Positions 7,846-17,029 of a stretch of DNA of 64,000 nucleotides are shown one piece after another. Source of the DNA: SHAN690 sp038131955 (GTDB lineage Bacteria; Bacteroidota; Bacteroidia; Flavobacteriales_G; Salibacteraceae); assembly GCA_038131955.1 (NCBI GenBank), contig JAYPQK010000013.1, positions 1-64,000 of the forward strand, in the 5' to 3' direction. The notes under the pieces are model-generated. The model made no database searches. It was given only the letters and a program-made list of their open reading frames with translations, and was not told the DNA's origin. The stretch's first letter is position 1, and every line of letters starts with the position of its first letter. A program made the position numbers and the translations under genes.

Positions 7846-10800
7846 TTACTTCTTGGCATTGTTCTTCTTCGTAAGATCCACTACCACTGGAGTAGCGATG
7901 CAAAGTGAAGAGTACGTACCGACTATGATACCGATGATCAACGCGAATACGAATCCTTGGATCACCTCTCCACCAAAGAAGAAGATCATCAACAATACCA
8001 CCAAGGTACTCAATGACGTATTCAAGGTTCGGCTCAAGGTTGAATTCAAGGCATCATTGATCACGATGTCGGAATCCTTACGCTTGTGCAATCCGAGGTA
8101 CTCACGAATACGGTCAAATACAACCACGGTATCGTTGATCGAGTAACCTACAACGGTCAAGATCGCAGCGATAAAGGCTTGGTCGATCTCCAATGAGAAC
8201 GGCATGATGCCATAAAGAATGGAGAACAAACTCAATACGATCAATACGTCATGGAACATGGCCACGAGCGCACCAAGACCAAACTGCCACTTGCGGAAAC
8301 GAAGTACGATGTACAAGAAGATGACGATCAAAGAGAACAAGACCGCCCAAATAGCACCTTGCTTAATGTCATCCGCAATGGTAGGCTCGACCTTCTGCGA
8401 ACTCATGATCTGAGCGGTAGCATCCACTTTCGCCAGACCTTCTTTGAGCTTTCCTTCTACGATAGCATCAGCAGCTTCGTCTTCTGACTCGATCAAATAC
8501 TTCGTGGTGATCTTCACCTGGTTTGTAGAACCAAAGGTCTTCACCTCAGGCGCCAGCTTCAGACCTTCCTCAGTCACAAACTCATCGGTCAAGGTTGCCG
8601 CGATCTCGCTCACTGGGTGAACGTCGTCAAAACGAACCACGTAGCTACGACCACCGGTGAAATCTACACCGTAGTTCAATCCACGAGTAACAAGTGAACC
8701 AACACCCAACAGGACGACAATACCCGAGATCATGTAGAACATCTTACGCTTTCCAACGAAGAGGATGTTCACGTTCGTCATCAAGTTCGCTGTCATCTTA
8801 CTAGAGAAAGATGGAGTTGCGTGACGATCCAATCGCCATTCGAACATCAATCGAGTGATGAAGATCGCTGCAAAGAGCGAAGTCGCGATACCGATCACCA
8901 ACGTGGTAGCAAAACCTTTGATCGGTCCTGTACCGAATACGTAAAGGATGATACCGGTCAACAAAGTTGTAATGTTCGCATCGATGATAGAGCTGTATGC
9001 ATTGTTATAACCATCAACGATCGCCAGGCGCACTCCTTTACCCGCCCGAAGTTCTTCACGGATGCGTTCATATATAAGAACGTTCGCATCCACAGACATA
9101 CCGATCGTAAGCACGATACCCGCGATACCAGGTAGAGTCAATGTCGCTCCCAAAGATGAAAGCACACCCATCACAAAGAATAGGTTAGCCAAGAGCGCAA
9201 GGTCAGCCACGATACCAGCAGACGCATAGTAGAATGCCATGTAAGCCAAGACAATGATCAAGGCCAAGATGAAAGAGATCAAACCAGCCTGAATCGCCTC
9301 CTCACCAAGAGTTGGTCCCACGACCGCCTCTTCGATAATCTTAGCAGGAGCCGGAAGCTTACCCGCCTTAAGTACGTTCGCCAAATCTTCTGCCTCTTGC
9401 ACAGTAAACTGACCTGAGATAGAAGACTGTCCACCTGCGATCTCATTCTCTACACGTGGTGCACTGTACACCAAGTTATCCAGAACGATCGCGATCGATT
9501 TCTTTGGCGACTGCGCTGCCACCTCACCCGTAATGTTTCTCCAGGTCTTCGCTCCTTCTGAGTTCATGCTCATCGAGATCTCAGGATTACCCAATGGATC
9601 ACTAGTTACACGAGCATTGGTAATTGCATCTCCTTCCAATGGAGCCTTTCCATCCTTGTTGGCCACGTTGATCGCATACAATCGAAGGAACATCTCAGCA
9701 TCATCATAAGGCTTGGCATCCCAAATGAACTTGGTGCGACGTGGGAAGAACTGCTTGACATCCTTACGAGCCAAGTAGGCATTCACGTCAGCCGTGTCGA
9801 TGATGCGAGCATAACCCACCACTGGACCACGACCTGCAAACTGACCCTCACCGCTTTCCGCGTCAAAGATAGCAGGACGCATAACCGCCCAAAGTGGATT
9901 GTTCTTTCTCTGTTCGGCCATTAAGGCACTAACATCAGCGCTATCCATTGCGCCTGAATCACCTTCTGTAGAAGTTACATCATTGTTCAACAAAGCGTCC
10001 AAGCTATTAGAATCGGTAGAAGCCACCTCATTGCTATCACCGCTTTCGGCGTCAACTGCTGCCTGCTCTGCGTTATCAGCAGGAGCATCAGACTTCTCTT
10101 TATCGCCACGAACGCCAAGCTTTTGACCCAACATTTGGTTGGCTTGGATCATGCCTTCGTAGATCTCGCTGTTATCGTAGCACTCCCAGAACTCCAGCTT
10201 TGCCGTTCCTTGAAGGATCTTTCGAACTCGCTCCTTGTCTTTGATACCTGGAAGTTCAACGATGATACGCCCCGTACCTGTCTGACGCTGGATGGTAGGC
10301 TGAACCACGCCCAATCCGTCAATTCTTCGACGCAGTACCTGCTCAGTTCTGCTAACTGCTGCATCAGCTTCTTCTGCGATGATCTCAAGGATCTCCTCAT
10401 TGGTAGCGTCGATAGCGAACTTCTCTTTGTTCTCGCGATTGTGGAAAATCGCCGCTAGCTTACCACCAGGATTCACCTCATTCCATGCTTGGTTGAAAAG
10501 CGTAACGTAGTCGTCTTGACTATCGCGCTGCATCTGAGAAGCTCGGTTGAGTGCTTCTTGGAAGGTTGGGTCCGGATTGTTATCGCTTAGCGCCTTGATA
10601 AGGTCTTTCACTTGAACCTGAAGGGTCACGTTCATACCTCCCTGAAGGTCAAGACCCAGGTTGATCTCATTGCGCTTGCAGTAAGAATACGTGAAACCCA
10701 ACACCGGATAAACCTCCTCGGTGTTCATCTTCTGGAGATACTGCTGCCCAAACTTCTGGAACGCGCTGTCCTGTTGAACTGCATTCAGCTCCGAATTCAC

Positions 10801-10944
10801 CTGAAGCAAACTATCGACTCGGGTTTGTGCATTCGCTCTCGCATCCTTCTCTACACCGGACGTTACGAAGCTGAAAGACAGCTGATACAAACAAGCTATC
10901 GACAAGAGGATCGCAAATGCCCAGATTGCACTTTTATTCTGCAT
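7846..10944 (-). CDS. secDF: Protein translocase subunit SecDF (fused)
   Basis: Proton-driven accessory of SecYEG that pulls proteins across the inner membrane. The 1032-residue protein is SecD (about 1-680) fused to SecF (about 700-1032), the usual Bacteroidota form. SecD shows an N-terminal membrane helix, LGLDLQGGMNVTLQV, the periplasmic P1 region with RIDGLGVVQPTIQRQ, and membrane helices starting near residue 545. SecF shows LNYGVDFTGGRSYVV and GYSINDTVVVFDRIRE. An acidic, Ser/Asp/Ala-rich stretch (about residues 272-330) is inserted in the periplasmic part and is likely disordered. A -7 element lies upstream (10986-10993) and a strong terminator follows. Confidence 0.96.
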   Translation of the reverse strand: MQNKSAIWAFAILLSIACLYQLSFSFVTSGVEKDARANAQTRVDSLLQVNSELNAVQQDSAFQKFGQQYLQKMNTEEVYPVLGFTYSYCKRNEINLGLDLQGGMNVTLQVQVKDLIKALSDNNPDPTFQEALNRASQMQRDSQDDYVTLFNQAWNEVNPGGKLAAIFHNRENKEKFAIDATNEEILEIIAEEADAAVSRTEQVLRRRIDGLGVVQPTIQRQTGTGRIIVELPGIKDKERVRKILQGTAKLEFWECYDNSEIYEGMIQANQMLGQKLGVRGDKEKSDAPADNAEQAAVDAESGDSNEVASTDSNSLDALLNNDVTSTEGDSGAMDSADVSALMAEQRKNNPLWAVMRPAIFDAESGEGQFAGRGPVVGYARIIDTADVNAYLARKDVKQFFPRRTKFIWDAKPYDDAEMFLRLYAINVANKDGKAPLEGDAITNARVTSDPLGNPEISMSMNSEGAKTWRNITGEVAAQSPKKSIAIVLDNLVYSAPRVENEIAGGQSSISGQFTVQEAEDLANVLKAGKLPAPAKIIEEAVVGPTLGEEAIQAGLISFILALIIVLAYMAFYYASAGIVADLALLANLFFVMGVLSSLGATLTLPGIAGIVLTIGMSVDANVLIYERIREELRAGKGVRLAIVDGYNNAYSSIIDANITTLLTGIILYVFGTGPIKGFATTLVIGIATSLFAAIFITRLMFEWRLDRHATPSFSSKMTANLMTNVNILFVGKRKMFYMISGIVVLLGVGSLVTRGLNYGVDFTGGRSYVVRFDDVHPVSEIAATLTDEFVTEEGLKLAPEVKTFGSTNQVKITTKYLIESEDEAADAIVEGKLKEGLAKVDATAQIMSSQKVEPTIADDIKQGAIWAVLFSLIVIFLYIVLRFRKWQFGLGALVAMFHDVLIVLSLFSILYGIMPFSLEIDQAFIAAILTVVGYSINDTVVVFDRIREYLGLHKRKDSDIVINDALNSTLSRTLNTSLSTLVVLLMIFFFGGEVIQGFVFALIIGIIVGTYSSLCIATPVVVDLTKKNNAKK

Positions 10945-10985
10945 AATGTCTACGTATTAATAAAATAGCCCCAAAAAAGGGCGTG

Positions 10986-10993
10986 CAAATATA
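10986..10993 (-). promoter_or_regulatory. -7 element (TATATTTG) for secDF
   Basis: Perfect TAnnTTTG on the minus strand, about 41 nt before the secDF start. No TTG at 19-20 nt upstream is seen. Confidence 0.45.
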
Positions 10994-11053
10994 GAATTTC
11001 AACTTGTTCAATGACAGCATTCTCACCGATCTATTTATATATGGTATAAAATG

Positions 11054-11078
11054 AAAAAAGGCACCCTGCGGATGCCTT
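11054..11078 (-). terminator. Intrinsic terminator after mdh
   Basis: AAGGCATCC pairs with GGGTGCCTT around a 3-nt loop (one G-U pair), followed by six T on the minus strand, about 33 nt past the mdh stop. Confidence 0.85.
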
Positions 11079-11110
11079 CTCTCAAAATCATGTCAGATCG
11101 AGGTTTTCGA

Positions 11111-12043
11111 TCAGAGTACGCTGTCCAAAAGAGCCTTGGTTTTCTTCACGCCATCTGCGCTTTCTGCCAACTTCGCTTTTTCTGCGTCGGTCAATTCAAC
11201 CTCTACGATACGCTCGATACCGTTCTTGCCCAATACCACAGGAACACCGATCGAAAGATCGTTCAGTCCGTACTCTCCTTCAAGCAAGGCTGAGCAAGGG
11301 AACATTTTCTTCTGATCGCAAGCGATGGCCTGAACCAAGGCAGACACTGCTGCTCCAGGAGCGTACCATGCTGATGTACCCAAAAGTTTGGTCAAGGTAG
11401 CCCCTCCGACCTTCGTATCTTCAACGATCTGTTGCATACGCTCTTCAGAGAGGTATTCTGAAACAGGAATACTATTGCGCACTGCTCGACCGATCAACGG
11501 AACCATACCAGTATCACTGTGTCCACCGATCACCATTCCGTCTACGTCTGAAGCAGGACATTCCAAGGCTTCTGCTAGACGATACTTGAATCGTGCGCTA
11601 TCCAAAGTTCCACCCATTCCGATAATGCGATTCTTTGGAAGTCCGCTTGTTTTATGAACGAGGTAGGTCATGGTATCCATCGGGTTGCTCACCACGATGA
11701 TGATCGCTTCAGGAGAGTGCTTCAATAGATTGGAAGACACCTCTTTCACGATTCCGGCATTGATACCGATCAATTCTTCGCGCGTCATTCCCGGCTTGCG
11801 AGGAATACCACTAGTAATGACGGCCACCTGACTACCTGCGGTCTTTGAATAATCATTCGTAGAACCGGTGATCTTAGTATCGAATCCATTCAATGATGCG
11901 CATTGCATCAGGTCCATCGCCTTACCTTCTGCATATCCTTCTTTGATATCAACGAGGACGACTTCCGAAGCAAAATCTTTCATTGCGATGTACTCAGCAC
12001 AACTTGCTCCAACTGCACCGGCACCTACTACTGTGACTTTCAT
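11111..12043 (-). CDS. mdh: Malate dehydrogenase (LDH-like type)
   Basis: NAD-dependent interconversion of malate and oxaloacetate in the TCA cycle. The 310-residue protein opens with the Rossmann motif VVGAGAVGASCAEYIA. It has the substrate loop SGIPRKPGMTREELIG with the paired arginines, VVSNPMDTMTYL, and the catalytic histidine in VIGGHSDTGMVPL. An Arg rather than Gln in the substrate loop and the overall pattern fit the bacterial LDH-like MDH group. I chose the ATG at 12043: the longer frame to 12100 has no family counterpart and would cross a good promoter (12070-12100). It is transcribed alone and ends in a terminator. Confidence 0.96.
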   Translation of the reverse strand: MKVTVVGAGAVGASCAEYIAMKDFASEVVLVDIKEGYAEGKAMDLMQCASLNGFDTKITGSTNDYSKTAGSQVAVITSGIPRKPGMTREELIGINAGIVKEVSSNLLKHSPEAIIIVVSNPMDTMTYLVHKTSGLPKNRIIGMGGTLDSARFKYRLAEALECPASDVDGMVIGGHSDTGMVPLIGRAVRNSIPVSEYLSEERMQQIVEDTKVGGATLTKLLGTSAWYAPGAAVSALVQAIACDQKKMFPCSALLEGEYGLNDLSIGVPVVLGKNGIERIVEVELTDAEKAKLAESADGVKKTKALLDSVL

Positions 12044-12069
12044 ATCTTTTCTGTTTGTTTTCAGGGGTG

Positions 12070-12100
12070 CAAAGCTAAAATATTGCGATTCGGAAAGCAA
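12070..12100 (-). promoter_or_regulatory. Promoter for mdh
   Basis: Minus strand: TTG (12100-12098), 20 nt, TAGCTTTG (12077-12070). This is close to the Bacteroidota consensus TTG/N19/TAnnTTTG. It predicts a leader of about 20 nt and supports the start codon at 12043. Confidence 0.65.
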
Positions 12101-12135
12101 CTGAATTTATGTATAGCGTCCATAACTTAGAACAT

Positions 12136-12143
12136 TAATTTTA
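12136..12143 (+). promoter_or_regulatory. -7-like element (TAATTTTA) for the T9SS adhesin
   Basis: TAATTTTA differs from TAnnTTTG at one position and ends exactly 4 nt before the ATG at 12148, the same spacing as at several other genes here. It predicts a leaderless message. Confidence 0.4.
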
Positions 12144-12147
12144 CTGC

Positions 12148-15096
12148 ATGAGAAAAGCTTTCTTGACGTTCGTGATCGCGATGCTTGGATCGTTGGTTTA
12201 TAGCCAGAATTTGATCCCCGCGAATCTGATCTCAACGCCTGATACGGGATTTTGCCCGCCTGCTACGTTTGACATTTTCGCCAACGGTGGCGGGGGTTGT
12301 GAGTATACAGTCGACTCAATTCCTTACAACTTTTATACTGCGGGTGGGACTTCCGTCAGCATGAGTGACGATCAGATCTTAGGTCCATTCAGCATTGGAT
12401 TTTCGTTTGACTTCTATTGTAATACGTACACGCAATTCTACATCTGTTCGAACGGATGGGTAGGTTTTTCTTCAGGTCAGACCTCAACTTGGGTTGTGAA
12501 TCCTGTACCTAGCGTTCTATTCAATCGACCTAAGAATTGTGTGATGGCGCCATGGCGTGATTGGAATCCAGCTGTTGGTAGTGGTCCGTACATTACGTAT
12601 CAGACGCAAGGAACTGCCCCATTCCGCCGATTGGTCGTGACTTGGTCGAGCGTTCCGATGTTCTCATGCACTACTACTTACGGAACGTTTCAGGTGGTTC
12701 TATATGAAACGACCAACCTTATTGATAACAACCTGAGCAACGTACCTACCTGTCCTCAGTGGGGTAATGGTGATGGAGTTCAGGCGATCCACAACAGCAA
12801 CGGTACCGACGCGGAGATAGTGGCGTCTCGGAATGACAACTCTTTTACAGCGACCAATGAGTCTTGGCGATACAACCTTCCGCAGATCCAATGGGTCTAC
12901 GACGGTGATACCGTAGGCGAAGGTCCAAGTTTGGAGATCAGCCCAGCGAACGGTGTATATCCTGAAGAGTGTGAGTATGTGTATGCGATTCTTGATTCAG
13001 CAAATGGCAACATCGCGATCGACAGTGTGCTTCTCTCTCCTTACTGTAAGATCCCATTGTTTGATGTAGAGGATGTACTCTGTCATGGTGATACTACCGG
13101 TAACATCATCGTGGAAGACACGAATACCAGCGCGACGTATCCAATGACCTTCTATTGGACCAACAGTGCGGGAGACACCATTAAATCGGTGATCAAAAAC
13201 TCGCAATTCGACACCTTGGAAACGGTAGGTGTTGGAACCTATCACGTGACCATTGTTGATGCTTCGGGTTGCTATATTACTTCAGGAAGTGCTGATGTGG
13301 ACGAACCTGACACGCTCACCGCAAATATCATCAATGCGACCCAAGTCTCGTGTCCGGGCGGATTGACCTGCGATGCATCGGCACAAGCCAATGGTATCGG
13401 AGGAGTGTCGCCATTCATGTTCTCTTGGTCGAGTGGTGAAACTACCCAGATCGCAAATTCACTTTGTCCTGACACGAACTATGTGACGATAACCGACGCT
13501 AATGGATGCATCGCTGAGACATATGTGATCATTGGTGTACCTCAGGAAATTGTCACGGACGGATTTACAGACACCATGATCTGTATCACCAATCCCGCTT
13601 CCTTGGCTGCGGCCTCAACGGGAGGTACTCAACCCTTCAGTTATGTGTGGACCAAAGATTCTTTGACGGGAGCCGTGATCTCTACCAGTGCTTTTGCTAC
13701 GGTCTATCCTGATACCACCACTCAGTATTTCGTTTACAGTGTAGACGGCAATGGATGTCCTGGTGATACGGCAGAAGTATTGGTTAAAGTGCGCCCACCG
13801 CTTAGCTCGGTCATCGAACCAGTAGATACGATCTGTCCGTATGACACCATCGATATGTCAGCGGAGGCATTTGGTGGCGATTCTATCTACACCTACTCAT
13901 GGAGTTCGGGTCAATTTGGTCCTGTAACCACCGTCAGTCCAGACGAGCCAATGTGGTATGTCCTTACCGTAAGCGACGCTTGTGGTACGCCATCTTATAT
14001 CGATAGCGTATTCGTGCAGGTCGGTGGATACAGCCCGATCGATGCTAAGCTTCGCGTCGAAGATGATTCGATCTGTGTGGGTGAGAATGTCTACCTCATC
14101 GCTTCCGGTCGTGGAGGATGGACGGGTCCGGATGAATATGTCTTCAACTGGAGCGAAGCCAACATGGATGGTAATCCGATTCAGTTTGTTCGACCTACCT
14201 CCACCAAGACCTATTCGGTTACGATCTCAGACCTTTGTTTGTCTGAGCCTGGTGTAGCTAATCTTACCGTTCATGTAGGTGAGCCATATGCTCCACCATT
14301 CGTAGCGACCCCTAGCGTTTCTTGTACCGAGACAGATGTAATGATCTCCTTCGGCAACTACATACAGGGGTATCAATACACGTGGAACTTCGGCGATGGA
14401 GAGACGTTCCCTAACGTACTGGCTGACTCGGTGATCCACCGCTACAGCGAGCCTGGATGTTATGATGTCAAATTGGAAGTCATTTCTGACTTTAGTTGTT
14501 ATGCTACTCGTACAGAGAACTGTTTGGTAAAGATCCTTCAGTCTCCGGTTGCAGCATACGATCACACCCCTGAGAATCCATCTACCCTTTCACCCTTCGT
14601 AAAGTTCACAGATAAGAGCTTCAGTGCTAAGTCGGTTGCATGGTACTTGAATGGTGACTCTTTGTCCTTGGATTCGATCTTCAGCTATGAATTCCGTGAT
14701 ACCGGCATCTATGAAGTGAGCCTTGTAGCCATTTCTAAGGATGGCTGTATCGATACGATCAGTAAGACCTTATACAACAAGCTCGATCAGACCTTGTACA
14801 TCCCATCTTCCTTCACACCAAATGAAGACGGCTTGAACGATGTGTTTAGGATCGTGGGTGAGGGAATCGGACTTGAATACTACGAACTCCGAGTATTCGA
14901 CCGCTGGGGTAATGTGGTTTTCTACTCGAAAAATCCTGAGTTTGGTTGGGACGGAAAAAGTTCTGCCAACGGAGAGATCGTCCCTAGTGGAGCTTACGCA
15001 TTCACCCTCCGCTATTCGGATCGAAATGGGGAGATCCGATTGCATCGCGGACAGGTGATTGTCAGTGCTTCAGGAAAATATCAAGGTCTGCGATAG
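12148..15096 (+). CDS. Large secreted T9SS type B protein with SprB-like and PKD-like repeats
   Basis: Probable cell-surface adhesin. The 982-residue protein starts with a signal peptide (MRKAFLTFVIAMLGSLVYSQ). Residues about 30-260 form a Cys-containing domain with ICSNGWVGFS and PKNCVMAPWRDWNP, resembling the N-terminal domain of some SprB-type proteins. Then come SprB-like repeats (CHGDTTGNI..., VSCPGGLTCDASAQANGIGG...), Ig/PKD-like repeats with FSWSSGET, YTWNFGDGETFP and HRYSEPGCYDVKLEV, and a C-terminal type B sorting domain (from about 885): SSFTPNEDGLNDVFR, VFDRWGNVVF, GWDGKS, VPSGAYAF. The CTD directs export through T9SS. It precedes an ECF sigma gene by 44 nt on the same strand, so the three genes 12148-16954 may be one operon. 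The ligand is unknown. Confidence 0.9.
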   Translation: MRKAFLTFVIAMLGSLVYSQNLIPANLISTPDTGFCPPATFDIFANGGGGCEYTVDSIPYNFYTAGGTSVSMSDDQILGPFSIGFSFDFYCNTYTQFYICSNGWVGFSSGQTSTWVVNPVPSVLFNRPKNCVMAPWRDWNPAVGSGPYITYQTQGTAPFRRLVVTWSSVPMFSCTTTYGTFQVVLYETTNLIDNNLSNVPTCPQWGNGDGVQAIHNSNGTDAEIVASRNDNSFTATNESWRYNLPQIQWVYDGDTVGEGPSLEISPANGVYPEECEYVYAILDSANGNIAIDSVLLSPYCKIPLFDVEDVLCHGDTTGNIIVEDTNTSATYPMTFYWTNSAGDTIKSVIKNSQFDTLETVGVGTYHVTIVDASGCYITSGSADVDEPDTLTANIINATQVSCPGGLTCDASAQANGIGGVSPFMFSWSSGETTQIANSLCPDTNYVTITDANGCIAETYVIIGVPQEIVTDGFTDTMICITNPASLAAASTGGTQPFSYVWTKDSLTGAVISTSAFATVYPDTTTQYFVYSVDGNGCPGDTAEVLVKVRPPLSSVIEPVDTICPYDTIDMSAEAFGGDSIYTYSWSSGQFGPVTTVSPDEPMWYVLTVSDACGTPSYIDSVFVQVGGYSPIDAKLRVEDDSICVGENVYLIASGRGGWTGPDEYVFNWSEANMDGNPIQFVRPTSTKTYSVTISDLCLSEPGVANLTVHVGEPYAPPFVATPSVSCTETDVMISFGNYIQGYQYTWNFGDGETFPNVLADSVIHRYSEPGCYDVKLEVISDFSCYATRTENCLVKILQSPVAAYDHTPENPSTLSPFVKFTDKSFSAKSVAWYLNGDSLSLDSIFSYEFRDTGIYEVSLVAISKDGCIDTISKTLYNKLDQTLYIPSSFTPNEDGLNDVFRIVGEGIGLEYYELRVFDRWGNVVFYSKNPEFGWDGKSSANGEIVPSGAYAFTLRYSDRNGEIRLHRGQVIVSASGKYQGLR

Positions 15097-15140
15097 ATAG
15101 CAGGCAACCCCCACGCTTTACAGCGTCCAATAAGTACCAG

Positions 15141-15719
15141 ATGGGAATATGGCATCGACATGAGGAATTGCAATTGGTAGAAGGATGCAAGAACCAAAGT
15201 CGTACCGCCCAGAAGGAAGTGTTCTCAAAAATGTATGGCCGCCTCTTCGGAATCTGCATGCGGTATGCGCATGACGCTGATGAAGCAGACGACATTCTTC
15301 AGAATGGATTCATCAAGGTGTTCAACGGGATTGAGAACTACAAAGGAGATGGTTCTTTTGAAGGATGGATAAAGCGCATTGTGGTCAACACGGCCATCGA
15401 CAACTATAGGCGTAAGAAAGTCAAGCCCGTAGTTACTGACTCGGACCTCACGGATCGACTCGGCGATGATCTCGAAGACGAGATAGAAGACGACAGCATT
15501 TACAATCAGATTCCGATTTCGGAGGTGATGGATGCCGTTCAGGAACTATCACCCGCCTACCGTACGATCTTCAACTTGTACGTCATGGAAGGTTACAACC
15601 ACAATGAAATTGCGGAGATGCTCGAGATCAGCGTAGGAACGTCAAAGTCGAACCTTTCCAAGGCTCGCATGAATTTGAGAAAAATGCTCCAACCTTTAGT
15701 AGACCGCTTAAGTGATTGA
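15141..15719 (+). CDS. ECF-type RNA polymerase sigma factor
   Basis: Sigma-70 family, extracytoplasmic function group. The 192-residue protein has region 2 at about residues 25-95 (YGRLFGICMRYAHDADEADDILQNGFIKVF, shown here only as the start and the DADEADDILQ core), a linker rich in acidic residues (DDLEDEIEDD), and region 4 at about 130-180 with YRTIFNLYVMEGYNHNEIAE and an HTH that reads ISVGTSKSNLSKAR. It is followed within 2 nt by a gene for a single-pass membrane protein, the classic sigma/anti-sigma order, and preceded by a T9SS adhesin gene. Its regulon is not visible; the adhesin and its own operon are natural candidates. Confidence 0.93.
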   Translation: MGIWHRHEELQLVEGCKNQSRTAQKEVFSKMYGRLFGICMRYAHDADEADDILQNGFIKVFNGIENYKGDGSFEGWIKRIVVNTAIDNYRRKKVKPVVTDSDLTDRLGDDLEDEIEDDSIYNQIPISEVMDAVQELSPAYRTIFNLYVMEGYNHNEIAEMLEISVGTSKSNLSKARMNLRKMLQPLVDRLSD

Positions 15720-15721
15720 AG

Positions 15722-16954
15722 ATGAATGAATTTGATAAAATAATCGCCTCCAAACTCTCTTCGGATGACTATCCGATCAACGAGGGTATGTGGCAAGCCA
15801 TCGAGTCCCAACTCGCTGCTCCTTCTGTTCCGGCACAAGGTGGTGGGTTGAAGGCTTCCTTCTGGTCTGGCGTGGCCGCCACTACACTGCTTGTGAGCGT
15901 GATGAATCTCGCTCCCGGTAGCGGTGAGCATAATACAGTTCCTGCAGCCTTTGAGCAAACTGAAGTGACTGCGGTTGAAGACAATACTTCATTTGAAAAC
16001 GTTCAGGCGGTAGAATCTACCACCAGTACCGCACATATTCCACAGCGTTCTCACGAGATCGCTTTGAAATCGGCAGATTTGAATCGAGCTGATATCGAAT
16101 CAGGGCTGGTTCTTAAGAAAATCGTTCCAGTCTCTTCAAAAGAAGACAGCCAAACGCAGGAAGAACCATCTTCTGAGTTGATGGTATCATCATCTGTCCA
16201 GGAACTAACGATTCGAGCGAATGGTATCGAGTGTCCGGGCAGTGAAGTAACCTTTAGTGTTGCTGAAGGCCAATCCGGTACTTTCCGATGGGTGATCGAT
16301 GGCGTGTACGTCATTGAGGGCTCACAGGCCAAGCACACTTTCCAAGAGTCAGGCTCACACGAAGTATTGTTGTTGGCTGAGACAGAAAATGGACCTATTC
16401 GCACCAAGCGAGTGATCGATATCTATGAGAATCCGGTGAGCCAAGCGACCGCCGTAGTTGGATCTCATGCCAATTGTTTCGCGCAGCCTGTTCAATTGCA
16501 AGCAACGCCTGGAGGCCAAACCTATAAGTGGACCACATCTAAGGTCAACGCACAGGGTGCTAATGCCAATTTGATGCTCCCACGAGGTGAATATGATATC
16601 GCACTTCAAACGATAAACGAACACGGTTGCACCTCCACTCAAAACGTCTTCGTACGCGTAGAATCAGGACTCGAGGTCTTTGCTCCTAACTCATTCTCTC
16701 CAAACAATGACGGAAAGAATGACACGTGGGCTCCTGTCGGTCTTGAGCGCTGCGCTGCACACTCGGTTCAAGTCTTCCGCGCAAGGGATAATGTCCTTGT
16801 CTTTGAGACAACGAATGCCGAGGCTTGGAACGGATCACTCAACGGAGTGACGGAGCGACTGCAGCGAGGAGAGACGTTTTTATATCGCATTCAAATGACT
16901 GACGATTGTGGGACCGAGAAGGAGATGTCCGGTCGCATTACCGTGGTCCAGTAA
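15722..16954 (+). CDS. Putative transmembrane anti-sigma factor with periplasmic T9SS type B-like domain
   Basis: The 410-residue product has a short N-terminal cytoplasmic part (about 1-44; MWQAIESQL), one membrane helix (about 45-65, FWSGVAATTLLVSVMNL), a Ser/Thr/Glu-rich spacer (about 66-155), Ig/PKD-like beta modules (about 158-315, with CPGSEVTFSV and HTFQESGSHEVLL), and a C-terminal type B sorting-domain-like module (about 318-410) starting FAPNSFSPNNDGKNDTW. That module is degenerate: the usual F(N/D)RWG motif reads VFRARDNVLVF, and W(D)G reads AWNGSLNG. No signal peptide precedes the helix. Position straight after the ECF sigma gene suggests an anti-sigma role, but I see no ZAS or FecR motif. 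The frame is also open from a TTG at 15716; I prefer the ATG at 15722. Confidence 0.75.
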   Translation: MNEFDKIIASKLSSDDYPINEGMWQAIESQLAAPSVPAQGGGLKASFWSGVAATTLLVSVMNLAPGSGEHNTVPAAFEQTEVTAVEDNTSFENVQAVESTTSTAHIPQRSHEIALKSADLNRADIESGLVLKKIVPVSSKEDSQTQEEPSSELMVSSSVQELTIRANGIECPGSEVTFSVAEGQSGTFRWVIDGVYVIEGSQAKHTFQESGSHEVLLLAETENGPIRTKRVIDIYENPVSQATAVVGSHANCFAQPVQLQATPGGQTYKWTTSKVNAQGANANLMLPRGEYDIALQTINEHGCTSTQNVFVRVESGLEVFAPNSFSPNNDGKNDTWAPVGLERCAAHSVQVFRARDNVLVFETTNAEAWNGSLNGVTERLQRGETFLYRIQMTDDCGTEKEMSGRITVVQ

Positions 16955-16974
16955 AGCACTGAACTTACAGCATT

Positions 16975-17007
16975 AAAAGCCCGACTTCATTTGAAGCGGG
17001 CTTTTTT
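16975..17007. terminator. Bidirectional intrinsic terminator between the anti-sigma gene and gyrB
   Basis: AAAAGCCCG pairs with CGGGCTTTT, extended inside by CTTC/GAAG around ATTT. Seven T follow on the plus strand and four on the minus strand, so it can serve both converging genes. Confidence 0.9.
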
Positions 17008-17029
17008 CTTAGGTTAAATCAAAACTCAA

